From contig NZ_JAWXYB010000018.1 in the NCBI RefSeq assembly GCF_033842475.1, positions 1,037,501 through 1,101,500 of the forward strand: a stretch of DNA of 64,000 bases. The letters run 5' to 3'. The position numbers and the translations under genes were made by a program. Source of the stretch: Acidiphilium acidophilum. GTDB lineage: Bacteria; Pseudomonadota; Alphaproteobacteria; Acetobacterales; Acetobacteraceae. Below the pieces are notes generated by a model that was not told the DNA's origin, made no database searches, and saw only the letters and a list, made by a program, of their open reading frames with translations. This document shows positions 1-10,572 of this stretch, one piece after another. The first letter of the stretch is position 1. Each line of letters opens with the position of its first letter.

Positions 1-1118
1 CCGATCTTGACGCGGGACTGGCCGTCATAGGCGACGATATCGGCGGTGGCGTAGGTTTCGCCCCAGGTTTCGGGGATGAAGCTGCCGGTACCGACCACGT
101 CGATCGGGGTGTGGGCATCGGCGAGGACGCTGCATTTCTCGACTCCGAAGCCGGAGGAGGCCACGATCCTGACGCGGACGAACCCGGCTTCATCGAGGGT
201 TTCGCGCATCCGCCAGATCGCGGCCGCGGAGACGCCGGTTCCGATCAGGTAGCGCAATTCGTTGTGGCTGCGGTAGCGGCGGATCGCGCCCGGTGCGTGA
301 CGTTCCATCACCGCATAGCTTTCCTGCGGATCGAGCCCTTCGAGGAATCGGCCGCCATGGGTGTCGAGCCGGACCGAGAGGCGGCCGGATGCGGCAAGTT
401 CGGGGTAGCGGCGGCACACGGCGAGGGCATCGGTGACTTCGAGGCCGAAATAATCGGTCAGCACCGTGAGGTCGGAGTCGGGAAAGGTTTCGCGGAACAT
501 CTCGGCGGCGCGCAAGGTACTGCCGGCATAGCCGATCAGGGCGTGGGGCATGGTGCCGAACCCGTGCGGCGCGCCGAAATAATGCGCGGTGGCATCGTTG
601 GCGTTGCCGATGAAGCCGCGCGCGCCTTCGGCCTGCGCCGCGCGCGAGCCGACGGCGGCGGCGTAGGCCATCATCTCGGCCATCTCGGCCCCGGCGCAGT
701 GCCGGGCTTCCATCGCGAGAAAGGCGGATTTCGGCAGGGCCGCGCACATCTGATAGGCGTTGTGCGCGGCAACGCAGGCCGGACCGAGTTTCTGCAGCAG
801 GATGGTCTCAAGGTCGACCAGGAGCAGGAAACTGCCGGTGATATAGGCGATCGGTTCACCAGCGCCGACCCAGGTGCCTTCGGGGTGCTGAAGCTCGATA
901 TCGATGGTCTCGCCGCGCGCGGCGGCGACCTCGTTCAGCCAGGCCAGCATGAGGGCGGGGGCGGAGACGACCGGGCGGCGGAGAAAATAGGCGTAGGTCA
1001 CCCGGCTGTCGCCGAATTTGGCGACGATCGCCTTGGTCCGGTTGAAATACGCATCGGTCCGCGCCGCGATCCCGGCATCGAGATCGGCGCGGGAGACGCG
1101 GCGCGGGGCGCGGCCCAT
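1..1118 (-). CDS. pncB: Nicotinate phosphoribosyltransferase (partial, 3' end beyond window)
   Basis: Converts nicotinate and PRPP to nicotinate mononucleotide in the cytosol (Preiss-Handler NAD salvage). The frame is open for 372 codons and runs off the left edge without a stop, so the C-terminus is missing. Family-like motifs are seen: GTMPHALIG near residues 188-196, VRLDTHGG near 249-256, VASSGF near 319-324 and VGTGS near 342-346. The ATG at 1118-1116 shares one base with the aroG stop (TAATG), so translation is probably coupled to aroG upstream. Identity rests on motif recognition. The related nicotinamide phosphoribosyltransferase is less likely given the overall pattern. Confidence 0.85.
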   Translation of the reverse strand, partial: MGRAPRRVSRADLDAGIAARTDAYFNRTKAIVAKFGDSRVTYAYFLRRPVVSAPALMLAWLNEVAAARGETIDIELQHPEGTWVGAGEPIAYITGSFLLLVDLETILLQKLGPACVAAHNAYQMCAALPKSAFLAMEARHCAGAEMAEMMAYAAAVGSRAAQAEGARGFIGNANDATAHYFGAPHGFGTMPHALIGYAGSTLRAAEMFRETFPDSDLTVLTDYFGLEVTDALAVCRRYPELAASGRLSVRLDTHGGRFLEGLDPQESYAVMERHAPGAIRRYRSHNELRYLIGTGVSAAAIWRMRETLDEAGFVRVRIVASSGFGVEKCSVLADAHTPIDVVGTGSFIPETWGETYATADIVAYDGQSRVKI

Positions 1119-2524
1119 TATTCCGCCGCGATCTCGGTGGTCCGGGGGGCGCGGCGGGATTTCAGCTCGGCGGCGATCAGGAAGGCGAGTTCGAGCGATT
1201 GTTCCGCGTTGAGGCGGGGGTCGCAGAAGGTTTCGTAACGGGCTGAAAGGTCGGCCTCCGAGAGTTGGCGGGCCCCGCCGATGCATTCGGTGACGTCCTG
1301 CCCGGTCATTTCGACATGCACACCGCCGGGAATGGTGCCCTCCGCCTCGTGAATGTCGAAGAAGCCGCGGACTTCGGACAGGATCGCATCGAAGCGACGG
1401 GTCTTGATCCGGCCTGCGGTGGTGATGGTGTTGCCGTGCATCGGGTCGCACAGCCAGGCATTGTGGCGGCCTTCGCGCCGGGCTGCGCGCAGGAGTTTGG
1501 GCAGCTTGGCCGCGACGTGATCGGCCCCCATCCGGGCGATGAGCGTGAGGCGGCCGGGTTCGGCATCGGGGTCGAGCCGCTCGATAAGGCGGAGCAGGTC
1601 GTCCTCCTCCATGGTCGGGCCGACCTTCAGGCCGATCGGGTTTTTCACCCCGCGCATGAATTCGACATGCGCGCCTTCGAGCTGGCGGGTACGATCGCCG
1701 ATCCAGAGGAAATGGGCGGAGCAGGCATAGTGATCGCCGGTGGTGGAATCGACGCGGGTGAGCGCCTGTTCATAGGGCAGCAGGAGGGATTCGTGGCTGG
1801 TGTAGAATTCGGTCTCGTGGATCTGCGGCGTGGATTGGCTGGTCATGCCGCAGGCGGCCATGAATTGCAGGGTCTCGTCGATGCGCGAGGACAGGTCGCG
1901 GTAGCGCTCGGCCAGGGGCGAGCGGCGGACGAAATCGAGATTCCAGCGATGGACCTGATGGAGGTCGGCATAGCCGCCGGAGGCGAAGGCGCGCAGCAGA
2001 TTGAGGGTGCCGGCGGACTGGAAATAACCGAATTCCATGCGCGCGGGGTCCGGCATGCGGGCTTCGGGGCTGAAATCAGGGCCGTTGACGATATCGCCGC
2101 GATAGGAGGGCAGTGTCACGCCGCCGATGGTTTCGGTGTCCGACGAGCGGGGCTTGGCGAACTGGCCGGCCATGCGGCCGAGCTTGATCACCGGCACCGA
2201 GCCGCCATAGGTGAGGACCACGGCCATTTGCAGCAGGACGCGGAACGTGTCGCGGATGATGTTGGCAGTGAAATCGCCGAAGCTCTCGGCGCAATCGCCG
2301 CCGTGGAGCACGAAGGCACGGCCCTGCGCGGCAAGGGCGAGCGAGGATTTGAGGCGACGGGCTTCGCCGGCAAAGACCAGGGGCGGAAAGCGGTGCAGGC
2401 GGGCTTCCATCGCGGCGAGCTTGTCCTGGTCCGGATAGGACGGGACTTGAAGGATCGGCTTGGCGCGCCAGGATGCGGGCGTCCATTGTCCCTGGGGTGC
2501 GGCAATCGGGGTCGTTGCGGTCAT
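1118..2524 (-). CDS. aroG: 3-deoxy-7-phosphoheptulonate synthase, class II (DAHP synthase)
   Basis: First enzyme of the shikimate pathway: condenses phosphoenolpyruvate and erythrose 4-phosphate to DAHP. The 468-residue length is typical of the class II (plant/mycobacterial) type rather than the ~350-residue E. coli type. Visible class II motifs include GGDCAESF at about residues 75-82, whose Cys is a metal ligand in the family, [12 protein letters not shown] near 116-127 and [10 protein letters not shown] in the C-terminal half. A GAGGAG ribosome binding site lies just upstream of the ATG at 2524. The 3' end overlaps the nicotinate phosphoribosyltransferase start by one base, suggesting an operon. 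The glutathione reductase gene lies 48 bp upstream on the same strand. Confidence 0.95.
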   Translation of the reverse strand: MTATTPIAAPQGQWTPASWRAKPILQVPSYPDQDKLAAMEARLHRFPPLVFAGEARRLKSSLALAAQGRAFVLHGGDCAESFGDFTANIIRDTFRVLLQMAVVLTYGGSVPVIKLGRMAGQFAKPRSSDTETIGGVTLPSYRGDIVNGPDFSPEARMPDPARMEFGYFQSAGTLNLLRAFASGGYADLHQVHRWNLDFVRRSPLAERYRDLSSRIDETLQFMAACGMTSQSTPQIHETEFYTSHESLLLPYEQALTRVDSTTGDHYACSAHFLWIGDRTRQLEGAHVEFMRGVKNPIGLKVGPTMEEDDLLRLIERLDPDAEPGRLTLIARMGADHVAAKLPKLLRAARREGRHNAWLCDPMHGNTITTAGRIKTRRFDAILSEVRGFFDIHEAEGTIPGGVHVEMTGQDVTECIGGARQLSEADLSARYETFCDPRLNAEQSLELAFLIAAELKSRRAPRTTEIAAE

Positions 2525-2572
2525 GCTGGTCTCCTCGGCGGGATCGCTATAATCCCGAATCGAGCAATTTAG

Positions 2573-3946
2573 CTACTCCGCCGCTTTCGCATCCGCCGTG
2601 CCGACACGGCGGGTCTCGGTCCGCAGGGTGACGAATTCCTCGGCGGCGGTGGGATGGATGCCGATGGTATGGTCGAAATCCGCCTTGGTCGCTCCCGCGA
2701 TGATGGCGATGGCGATGCCCTGGATGATCTCGGCGGCGTCCTCGCCGAGCATGTGGGCGCCGATCACCTTGTCGGTCTCGCCGTCGACCAGCAGTTTCAT
2801 CAGGGTCTTGCGCGGGCGTCTGCTCAGGCTGTGGCGCATCGGGGTGAAGCGGGTGACAAAGATTTTCGTGCCCGGCGGCGCTTCATCCTCGTGGACGCCG
2901 ATGGTGGCGAGCGGCGGGATCGAGAATACGGCGCTGGGGATGTTGGTCAGCGACACGCCGCGCGGATTGGCGCCGAACAACGTGTCGGCCAAGGCGTGGC
3001 CTTCGGCGGTGGCGACCGGGGTCAGGTTGAGCCGGTCGGTGACGTCGCCGAGGGCGAAGATATGGGGGATGTTGGTGCGGAACGCCTCATCGATCGGGAT
3101 CGCCCCGCCGGGGGCAAGGGTGACCCCGGCGTGTTCGAGACCGAGACCCGCCGTGTTCGGAGCCCGGCCCGTCGCGAAGAAGATGCAATCGGCATCGATG
3201 TGATGGCCGTTGGTCATGTGCAGGCGTTTGGCATGGCCGAGATCCTCGATTTTCAGGGGACACTGGCCGGGGTGGAGGGTGATCCCGTGATTGGTCAGGG
3301 CTTCGGAGAGGCCGGCACGGAGATCGGGGTCGAAGCCGCGCAGGGGGAGCGGCTGGCGATAGACCAGATCGACCTTCGAGCCGAGGCCCGCGAAGATTCC
3401 GGCGAATTCGACGCCGATATAGCCGGCGCCGATCATGACGACGCGGTTGGGGCGCTCAGGCAGGTAGAAAGCGTCGTCCGAGACGATGGCGTGCTCGCCA
3501 CCGGGGATGTCAGGCCGGATCGGGTGGCCGCCCGTGGCGATGGCGATTCGGGCGGCGGTGTGCCGGTGATGCCCGATTTCGATGGTGTGGGCGTTATGGA
3601 TCGTGGCCGTACCGTTGAAGATGGTGGCGCCGGCGCGTTCGAGCAGGCCGGTATAGGCGCCGTTCAGCCGGGCGATCTCCGCATTTTTCGCCGCGATGAA
3701 CCGGGACCAGTCGTGAGCGCCTTTGGTCATGTTCCAGCCGAAGCCGGTGGCGTCCTCGGCGGCGAGTCCGTATTCGGCGGCCATAACCATCAGCTTTTTC
3801 GGGACACAGCCGATATTGACGCAGGTGCCGCCCCAGAACCGGTTTTCCGCGATGCCGACCCTGGCGCCGTGCCCGGCGGCGATGCGGGCGAGGCGGACAC
3901 CGGCCGAACCGCCGCCGATGACGAAAAGGTCGAAATCATGGGTCAT
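2573..3946 (-). CDS. gor: Glutathione-disulfide reductase
   Basis: FAD/NADPH flavoenzyme that reduces oxidised glutathione in the cytosol. At 457 residues it matches the family length. The FAD-binding GGGSAG sits at residues 11-16, the redox-active disulfide motif CVNIGC has its cysteines at 42 and 47, an NADPH-binding GAGYIG occurs near 172-177, and the C-terminal HPTAAEE carries the catalytic His-Glu pair. Mycothione or trypanothione reductases share the fold, but the GGTCVNIGCVPKK form and the bacterial context favour glutathione reductase. It is followed at 48 bp by aroG on the same strand. Confidence 0.93.
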   Translation of the reverse strand: MTHDFDLFVIGGGSAGVRLARIAAGHGARVGIAENRFWGGTCVNIGCVPKKLMVMAAEYGLAAEDATGFGWNMTKGAHDWSRFIAAKNAEIARLNGAYTGLLERAGATIFNGTATIHNAHTIEIGHHRHTAARIAIATGGHPIRPDIPGGEHAIVSDDAFYLPERPNRVVMIGAGYIGVEFAGIFAGLGSKVDLVYRQPLPLRGFDPDLRAGLSEALTNHGITLHPGQCPLKIEDLGHAKRLHMTNGHHIDADCIFFATGRAPNTAGLGLEHAGVTLAPGGAIPIDEAFRTNIPHIFALGDVTDRLNLTPVATAEGHALADTLFGANPRGVSLTNIPSAVFSIPPLATIGVHEDEAPPGTKIFVTRFTPMRHSLSRRPRKTLMKLLVDGETDKVIGAHMLGEDAAEIIQGIAIAIIAGATKADFDHTIGIHPTAAEEFVTLRTETRRVGTADAKAAE

Positions 3947-4025
3947 TGCACGTCAGGCTCCTTGCATTCGCCGCCCAGTTTCGCATGATCGGGCGGCGAG
4001 AGGGAAGGATCGACGGGCGACCGCG

Positions 4026-5027
4026 CTAGAAATCGTATTTTTTCGCCAGCTGATGCAACCCGGCGATCGCTCCGGCACCGGCCACCGCGAGGAGACCGTA
4101 GGCCACGGATTTATGCCGGTCGGTGAACATCTCGAAGCTGCCGTGGCGGGACTGGTCGGTGAAGCGGCCCCGGGCGCCGCGGGGGCCGGAGACGGGTTCG
4201 AACAGGTTTGCGGGCTGATCCGCCGGGAGGGGCTGGTTGGACATTTGCGTGGAATAGCCGTGGGTGGCGAGGTAGTTATCGGCGAAACCCGGGGCGATCC
4301 GGTTGGCGAGAATGGCGACCACGGTGGGCATGCCGACCCAGATTTCCCTTCGGTGGTTGAAGGCTGCGAACACGATGGCGTTGGCGGGAATTTCGGGGTC
4401 GTAGATCGGCGGGACGGGTTGGGCGCGACGGCCCATTTTGTTCAGCGCCCAGTCGAATTGCGGCGTGTTCACCGCCGGCAGATGGACCATGCTGATCTTG
4501 ATCGCGCTGCGGTCGTGGATGAGTTCGCTGCGGAGACTGTCGGTGAAGCCCTTGATCGCGGCTTTCGCGCCGCAATAGGCTGATTGCAGCGGCACCGAGC
4601 GGTAGGCGAGGGCGGAGCCGACGTTGATGATCGTACCCTCGCCTCGGGTTTTCATATGCCGTAGCGCGGTCATGACGCCATGGACGGTGCCGAGATAGGT
4701 CGCCTCGGTGGCGCGCTTGAATTCGGCGGGCGTGATTTCGGCGACCGGGGCGAAGATCGTTGCCATCGCGTTGTTCACCCAGATATCGATCGGGCCGAGT
4801 TCGGCTTCGATCGTGTCGGCGGCGTGGTCCACGGCATCCGCATCCGCCATGTCGGCGGGGGCGACGCAGGCACGGACACCGAGCGTACGCAGTTCGGCGG
4901 CGGCGGTTTCCAGACGCTCGCGGTCGCGCCCGATCAGGCCGATATCGCAGCCCTCGCGGGCGAAGGCCTGAGCGGTGGCGCGACCGACACCGGCGCCGGC
5001 GCCGGTGATGACGGCGAGTTTGGTCAT
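4026..5027 (-). CDS. SDR-family oxidoreductase with C-terminal hydrophobic tail
   Basis: Classical short-chain dehydrogenase/reductase of unknown substrate. The nucleotide-binding TGAGAGVG is at residues 8-15, a catalytic Ser near 138 and the Y-x3-K pair at Tyr151/Lys155 (SAYCGAK). The usual NNAG is NNAM here. The SDR core ends around residue 245. The remaining ~85 residues are unlike the catalytic fold and end in a hydrophobic stretch (about 306-325) before a basic terminus, which may act as a membrane anchor. It stands divergent from the KefB-type antiporter gene with about 150 bp between them. The substrate cannot be deduced. Confidence 0.85.
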   Translation of the reverse strand: MTKLAVITGAGAGVGRATAQAFAREGCDIGLIGRDRERLETAAAELRTLGVRACVAPADMADADAVDHAADTIEAELGPIDIWVNNAMATIFAPVAEITPAEFKRATEATYLGTVHGVMTALRHMKTRGEGTIINVGSALAYRSVPLQSAYCGAKAAIKGFTDSLRSELIHDRSAIKISMVHLPAVNTPQFDWALNKMGRRAQPVPPIYDPEIPANAIVFAAFNHRREIWVGMPTVVAILANRIAPGFADNYLATHGYSTQMSNQPLPADQPANLFEPVSGPRGARGRFTDQSRHGSFEMFTDRHKSVAYGLLAVAGAGAIAGLHQLAKKYDF

Positions 5028-5177
5028 GAGATGATCCCCTGTTGTTCAAATCGGGATGTTGGAACCCGAGGGTATCGAAAGCAGGGTCGCGGACATGACG
5101 ATGTGTCCATGCGCGACATCGTGCTTGACAGGGCATGCTGCGGGCTGGTGGGTTGGGCGTTCACGAAAAGGGCATTG

Positions 5178-6965
5178 ATGATGATTGAGACGCTGGTGGC
5201 CTTGCTGGCCGCGACAGTGGTTATGGTGCCGATTGCCCGGCGGCTCGGGGTGGGCAGCATCGTCGGTTATCTGGTGGCCGGGCTGGTGATCGGGCCGGAC
5301 GGGTTGCGGCTGGTCACCGGAGTATCGCAGATCCAGAACGTGTCGGAACTCGGCGTGATCATGCTGCTGTTCCTGATCGGGCTGGAAATCCGGCCGCATC
5401 GGCTCTGGATTCTGCGCAAGACCATTCTTGGTCTCGGCTTCGGCCAGATGGTGCCGAGTGCGGCGGTGCTTGCGTGGCTCGCGCATCTCGCGGGGCTGGA
5501 CTGGCGGGCCTCGGTATTGCTGGGGTTGGGGCTCGCCCTGTCCTCCACCGCGATCGTGCTGCCGATGCTCGGCGAGCGCAACCTGCTGAGTGCTGCCTCC
5601 GGGCGGGATGCATTCGCTGTGCTGCTGTTTCAGGACATGGCGTTCATTCCGCTGGTGGCACTGGTGCCGCTGTTCGCCGGCGGGCATCTGCCGGATCATT
5701 TGCCGCACCACGTGCCGTGGCTCGCGGTCGGGCGGGCGGTGGTCGCGGTCGTCGCGATTCTGGGCGGCGGGATATACCTTGTCGAGCGGATATTTCGGTT
5801 GGTGGGCGGCACGCGGACGCCCGAAGTGTTCACAGCGATGACGCTGCTGATCGTGGTCGGCACGGCGGCGCTGGCGCATTGGGCCGGATTGTCGCCCTCG
5901 CTCGGCGCGTTCATGGCCGGGGCGCTGCTGTCGGATTCCGAGTTCCGTCATGCGATTCAGGCGGATATCGAGCCGTTCGAGGGATTGCTGCTCGGGTTTT
6001 TCTTTATTTCGGTCGGCATGTCGGTCGATTTCGGGCTGCTGGTGGCACAACCGCTGACGATCGTGGCGGCGGTGGCGGCGACGCTGATTGTGAAGGCAGT
6101 CGTCGGGTTCGTCGTTTCCTTCATCAAGCGCCGGAGTGCCGCGACCGCGCTGCGGTTTGCGGTGGCCTTGCCGGAGGGGAGCGAATTCAGCTTCGTGCTG
6201 TTCGGCGCGGCGGTAAGCGCGGGGGCGTTGAGCAGGACCCAGGCCGGGCTGGCGACGCTGACGGTGGCGCTTTCGATGCTGGTGGTGCCCCTGCTGTTCG
6301 CGGGGATCGAACGGTTCGCGGTTCCCCGGATGAACAAGCGCAAGGTGGCCTCCGCCGCGATCGCGCCGGATCGGCCCACACCGGTGCTGATCTGCGGGTT
6401 CGGGCGGGTCGGGCAGATCGTCGGTCGGTTGCTCTCGGTCCGGCGGATACCGTTCACCGCGCTTGATCAGAATGCCGAGCATGTCGCCTTCGTGCGCCGG
6501 TTCGGCGCGAGGGCGTATTTCGGCGATCCGACCAGGATCACGGTGCTGCGCGCCGCCGGCGCCGAGACCGCGAAAGTGCTGGTGATCGCGCTCGACGATG
6601 TCGAGGCGGCGCTGAAACTGGCCGAGTTGGCGCGCCGGCATCTGCCGCATCTGACCATCATGGCACGCGCGCGCAACCGGCGACACGCGCAGTTGCTGAT
6701 GGACCTCGGGGTAACGCTGATCGTGCGCGAGACCCTGCTGTCGAGCCTGAAACTGGGCGAGATGGCATTGACCGCGCTTGATGTGCCGCCCGGGGAGGCG
6801 GCGCGCACGGTCGCGACGTTTGCGGCCCGCGACGAGGCGCTGCTGTCCGAGACCCAGGGGTTCGCCGGTGACGAATCGCGGGTGATCGCCAGCCTGCAAC
6901 AGAGCGTGACCGAATTGCAGGAATTGTTCGAGGCCGATCGCGAGGTGACCGCCGGAGCGGGGTGA
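5178..6965 (+). CDS. KefB/CPA2-family monovalent cation:proton antiporter
   Basis: Inner-membrane antiporter exchanging K+ or Na+ for protons, likely for pH and cation homeostasis. Residues 1 to about 380 form a run of hydrophobic helices beginning with the CPA2-type N-terminus (RRLGVGSIVGYLVAG, then IGP). A cytosolic TrkA-N/RCK regulatory domain follows, with the dinucleotide-binding GFGRVG near residue 406. I chose the ATG at 5178, which gives 595 residues and the family's normal N-terminus. The frame stays open upstream (an ATG near 5113) but that extension overlaps the divergent SDR promoter region. A TTGACA lies at 5125-5130 with no convincing -10. Substrate ion and ligand (glutathione or NAD) are not determined. 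Confidence 0.9.
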   Translation: MMIETLVALLAATVVMVPIARRLGVGSIVGYLVAGLVIGPDGLRLVTGVSQIQNVSELGVIMLLFLIGLEIRPHRLWILRKTILGLGFGQMVPSAAVLAWLAHLAGLDWRASVLLGLGLALSSTAIVLPMLGERNLLSAASGRDAFAVLLFQDMAFIPLVALVPLFAGGHLPDHLPHHVPWLAVGRAVVAVVAILGGGIYLVERIFRLVGGTRTPEVFTAMTLLIVVGTAALAHWAGLSPSLGAFMAGALLSDSEFRHAIQADIEPFEGLLLGFFFISVGMSVDFGLLVAQPLTIVAAVAATLIVKAVVGFVVSFIKRRSAATALRFAVALPEGSEFSFVLFGAAVSAGALSRTQAGLATLTVALSMLVVPLLFAGIERFAVPRMNKRKVASAAIAPDRPTPVLICGFGRVGQIVGRLLSVRRIPFTALDQNAEHVAFVRRFGARAYFGDPTRITVLRAAGAETAKVLVIALDDVEAALKLAELARRHLPHLTIMARARNRRHAQLLMDLGVTLIVRETLLSSLKLGEMALTALDVPPGEAARTVATFAARDEALLSETQGFAGDESRVIASLQQSVTELQELFEADREVTAGAG

Positions 6966-6986
6966 GCCGACTTCCGGAGAGGGTGG

Positions 6987-7910
6987 TCAGCGCGGTTCCG
7001 GGGTGGGGGCCGCTTGCAGCATGGCGCGCAGGGTGTCCTCGAACGGGATGGTGGGATGCCAGAACAGAATGCGGCGTGCGGCGGCGGGGTTGCCGAAGGC
7101 GGTGGGGATATCGACCGGGCGCAGGCGGGACGGGTCGATCTCGATGGCGATGTCCTTGCCGGAGGCGGCGATCATGGCGTCGAGAATGTCGCCGATCCGG
7201 CGTGGCACGCCTGAGGCCAGATTGAAGACCGGGTTGAGCGGCAGATCGTCGCGATGTTCGATTGCGAGGCTGTAGGCGCCGACCACGTCGCGCACGTCGA
7301 GGAAGTCGCGTGCGGCATCGAGGTTGCCGACGCGGATCACCGGGGGTTGCCGGTCCTCGCTGATCGCTCTGATCTGGGCGGCGAAGGCGGGGATGACGAA
7401 GGCATCGCTCTGGCCGGGGCCGGTATGGTTGAACGGGCGAAACCGAACCAGGCGGAGGCGGGATTCCGCGGCCATCGCCCCGAGGGCGAGGTCGGCGGCG
7501 GCTTTGCTCGCGGCGTAGATGTTGAGCGGTGCGAACGGCGCCTGTTCGTCGAGCGCGGTGCCGGCGCGGAAACTGTCACCATAGCATTCGGCGCTGCCGG
7601 CGTGGACCATCACGCTATCGGGGGCGACGGCGAGGAGGGCGCGGGCCACCGCGAGGCTGCCGCCGAGATTGACCGCGAAAGCGGCGTCAGGCGCCGCGCG
7701 CGCTGCCGGAACTGAGGCGATGCCCGCGAGATGGACCACGACATCCGGCTGTGCCGCCTCGATCATCGCGGTGACCGCGATGGGATCGGTCATGTCCGCG
7801 GTTCCGGCGATGATCGAGGCGGCGGGCCAGCGGGAAGCGAGAGCACGGCGGAGATAGGTGCCCACGAAACCGCCGGCACCGGTGATCAGGATGCGGGCGG
7901 GCGCCGGCAT
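6987..7910 (-). CDS. rmd: GDP-6-deoxy-D-lyxo-4-hexulose (GDP-6-deoxy-D-mannose) reductase
   Basis: Extended SDR that reduces the Gmd product to GDP-D-rhamnose. At 307 residues it is close to the Pseudomonas Rmd. The NAD(P)-binding GAGGFVG is at residues 11-17, the SAECYG segment at 106-111, the catalytic Y-x3-K pair at Tyr132/Lys136, and FNHTGPGQ at about 160-167, a signature shared by Rmd and Gmd relatives. It starts 3 bp after the gmd stop, so the pair is almost certainly one transcript. Pairing with gmd supports the call. A GDP-fucose synthase or a generic epimerase is the alternative. Confidence 0.85.
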   Translation of the reverse strand: MPAPARILITGAGGFVGTYLRRALASRWPAASIIAGTADMTDPIAVTAMIEAAQPDVVVHLAGIASVPAARAAPDAAFAVNLGGSLAVARALLAVAPDSVMVHAGSAECYGDSFRAGTALDEQAPFAPLNIYAASKAAADLALGAMAAESRLRLVRFRPFNHTGPGQSDAFVIPAFAAQIRAISEDRQPPVIRVGNLDAARDFLDVRDVVGAYSLAIEHRDDLPLNPVFNLASGVPRRIGDILDAMIAASGKDIAIEIDPSRLRPVDIPTAFGNPAAARRILFWHPTIPFEDTLRAMLQAAPTPEPR

Positions 7911-7913
7911 CGT

Positions 7914-9066
<1,153 letters not shown>

Positions 9067-10572
9067 ATGACCATCTGGATCGATGTCGATGATCTCATCG
9101 GGTATTTTTATGCGGGAAATCGCCCGAGCGGAATTCAGCGGCTGTCCTTCGATCTGGCCTGTGCATTGATTGACGCGGGTGAGGGGCACATCAAGGCGTG
9201 TCGTCATGGGCCGGGTATGCCGGGTTTCACCGAGATCGACTGGGTGGATTGCCGGACCAAATTATCCGATGCGATGCATGGCGCGGGTGAACACGGGCCG
9301 GTGGATGCGGCGGTGAGCCAAGGGACCGATGCGGTCGCCGAGCTGTCGGCGATCCGGCGCGCGGCGCGCGGCCTGCCGCTCGATCTGCGGGGGCCGGTGG
9401 CGCGGATCTACGTTGCCGAACGCAACGCATTCGACGGGTTGAGGCATTTCGGGATCGCCCAGGTCCATGCCCTTCGCGCAATGCGCGATCTTGTTGTCGG
9501 CTCCTGGCGCTGGGTTCGGCCGCGGCGGCGCATTGCGACGATGATGCCGGTGGCGGGCGTGCACGAGACCCTGCCTGCGGATGTGGCACCTGAGCCTGTC
9601 GTCGTCGACCGGCCTGTACAGTTTGCCGCCGGCGATGTCCTGATCTCGACGGGTGCGACCTGGCAGTTTCCGCATTACGGCGCTCAGATCGATCATATCC
9701 GGGCCATGGGGGTGCGGTTTGCGCCGTTCGCGCATGACATGGTGCCGCTGCTGTTCCCGGAATGGTCGGTGAAGGCCACCACCGAGGCCTTCGAGCGCTG
9801 GGCACGCGGGGTTCTGACCCGCGCGGATGTGCTGTTCGCCAATTCGGATGCGACGGCGCGCGATGTTGCGCATTACGCGCGGCGGACCGGGCTTGTCATC
9901 CCGCCCGCCATCAAGCTGCCGATGGGCGCGAGTTTTCCCCGCGCGATCGATCCCGATGCGCCGCGTCTGCACGAGCGGCCGTTCGTGCTGTTCGTCTCGA
10001 CCATCGAGCCGCGCAAGAACCACGCGGGGATGCTCAGGTTGTGGCGGCGGTTGATCGACGAGTTGCCCGCCGAGCAGGTACCCGATCTCGTATTGGCGGG
10101 GCGGGTGGGGTGGCTCGCGCATGACGTGGTGGCGCAGGCCGAGAATGCTGACTGGTTCGGTGGAAAGTTGCGCCTGATCCAAGGGCCGAGTGATGCCGAA
10201 CTCGCGTCGCTTTATAGGGACTGCCTGTTTACCGTCTATCCGTCGTTCTATGAAGGATGGGGATTGCCGGTGACCGAGGGGTTGAGCTTCGGCCGCCCGG
10301 TTGCCGCGTCGAACCGGGCATCGATCCCTGAGGCGGGGGGTCCGTTCTGTGCCTATTTCGATCCCGAGGATATGAACGATGCGTATCGGGTGATCTCGCG
10401 GATGATCCTTGAGCCCGCGATCGTGGCTGCGCTGGAGGACAGGATCGCGCGCGAGTTCCGCCCGCCCTCCTGGGCGGATAGTGCGGCGGCGATCATTGCC
10501 GCTCTGGGTGATGGCCGGGAGGCCGTGACGGCGCTCAGCGATTCGACAGCGTTATTGTCGCGGACAGGTTGA
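9067..10572 (+). CDS. Glycosyltransferase, GT4-like (GT-B fold)
   Basis: Probable cytosolic or membrane-associated sugar transferase for exopolysaccharide or LPS, 501 residues. The N-terminus has the DVDDLIGYF...SGIQRL pattern found in a group of bacterial family 1/4 glycosyltransferases. The C-terminal half carries the nucleotide-sugar domain features VSTIEPRKNH (about residues 312-321) and the FYEGWGLPVTEGLSFGRPV region (about 396-414), with the E-x7-E arrangement typical of GT4. Its neighbours gmd/rmd make GDP-D-rhamnose a plausible donor, which is inference. Its last 38 bases overlap tail-to-tail with the convergent SIMPL-domain gene. Confidence 0.85.
   Translation: MTIWIDVDDLIGYFYAGNRPSGIQRLSFDLACALIDAGEGHIKACRHGPGMPGFTEIDWVDCRTKLSDAMHGAGEHGPVDAAVSQGTDAVAELSAIRRAARGLPLDLRGPVARIYVAERNAFDGLRHFGIAQVHALRAMRDLVVGSWRWVRPRRRIATMMPVAGVHETLPADVAPEPVVVDRPVQFAAGDVLISTGATWQFPHYGAQIDHIRAMGVRFAPFAHDMVPLLFPEWSVKATTEAFERWARGVLTRADVLFANSDATARDVAHYARRTGLVIPPAIKLPMGASFPRAIDPDAPRLHERPFVLFVSTIEPRKNHAGMLRLWRRLIDELPAEQVPDLVLAGRVGWLAHDVVAQAENADWFGGKLRLIQGPSDAELASLYRDCLFTVYPSFYEGWGLPVTEGLSFGRPVAASNRASIPEAGGPFCAYFDPEDMNDAYRVISRMILEPAIVAALEDRIAREFRPPSWADSAAAIIAALGDGREAVTALSDSTALLSRTG

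Noticed and set aside
5046-6899. 617-codon frame antisense to the KefB-type antiporter
   Set aside because: Low-complexity His/Arg/Gln-rich translation typical of a shadow frame; the plus strand encodes a recognisable antiporter.
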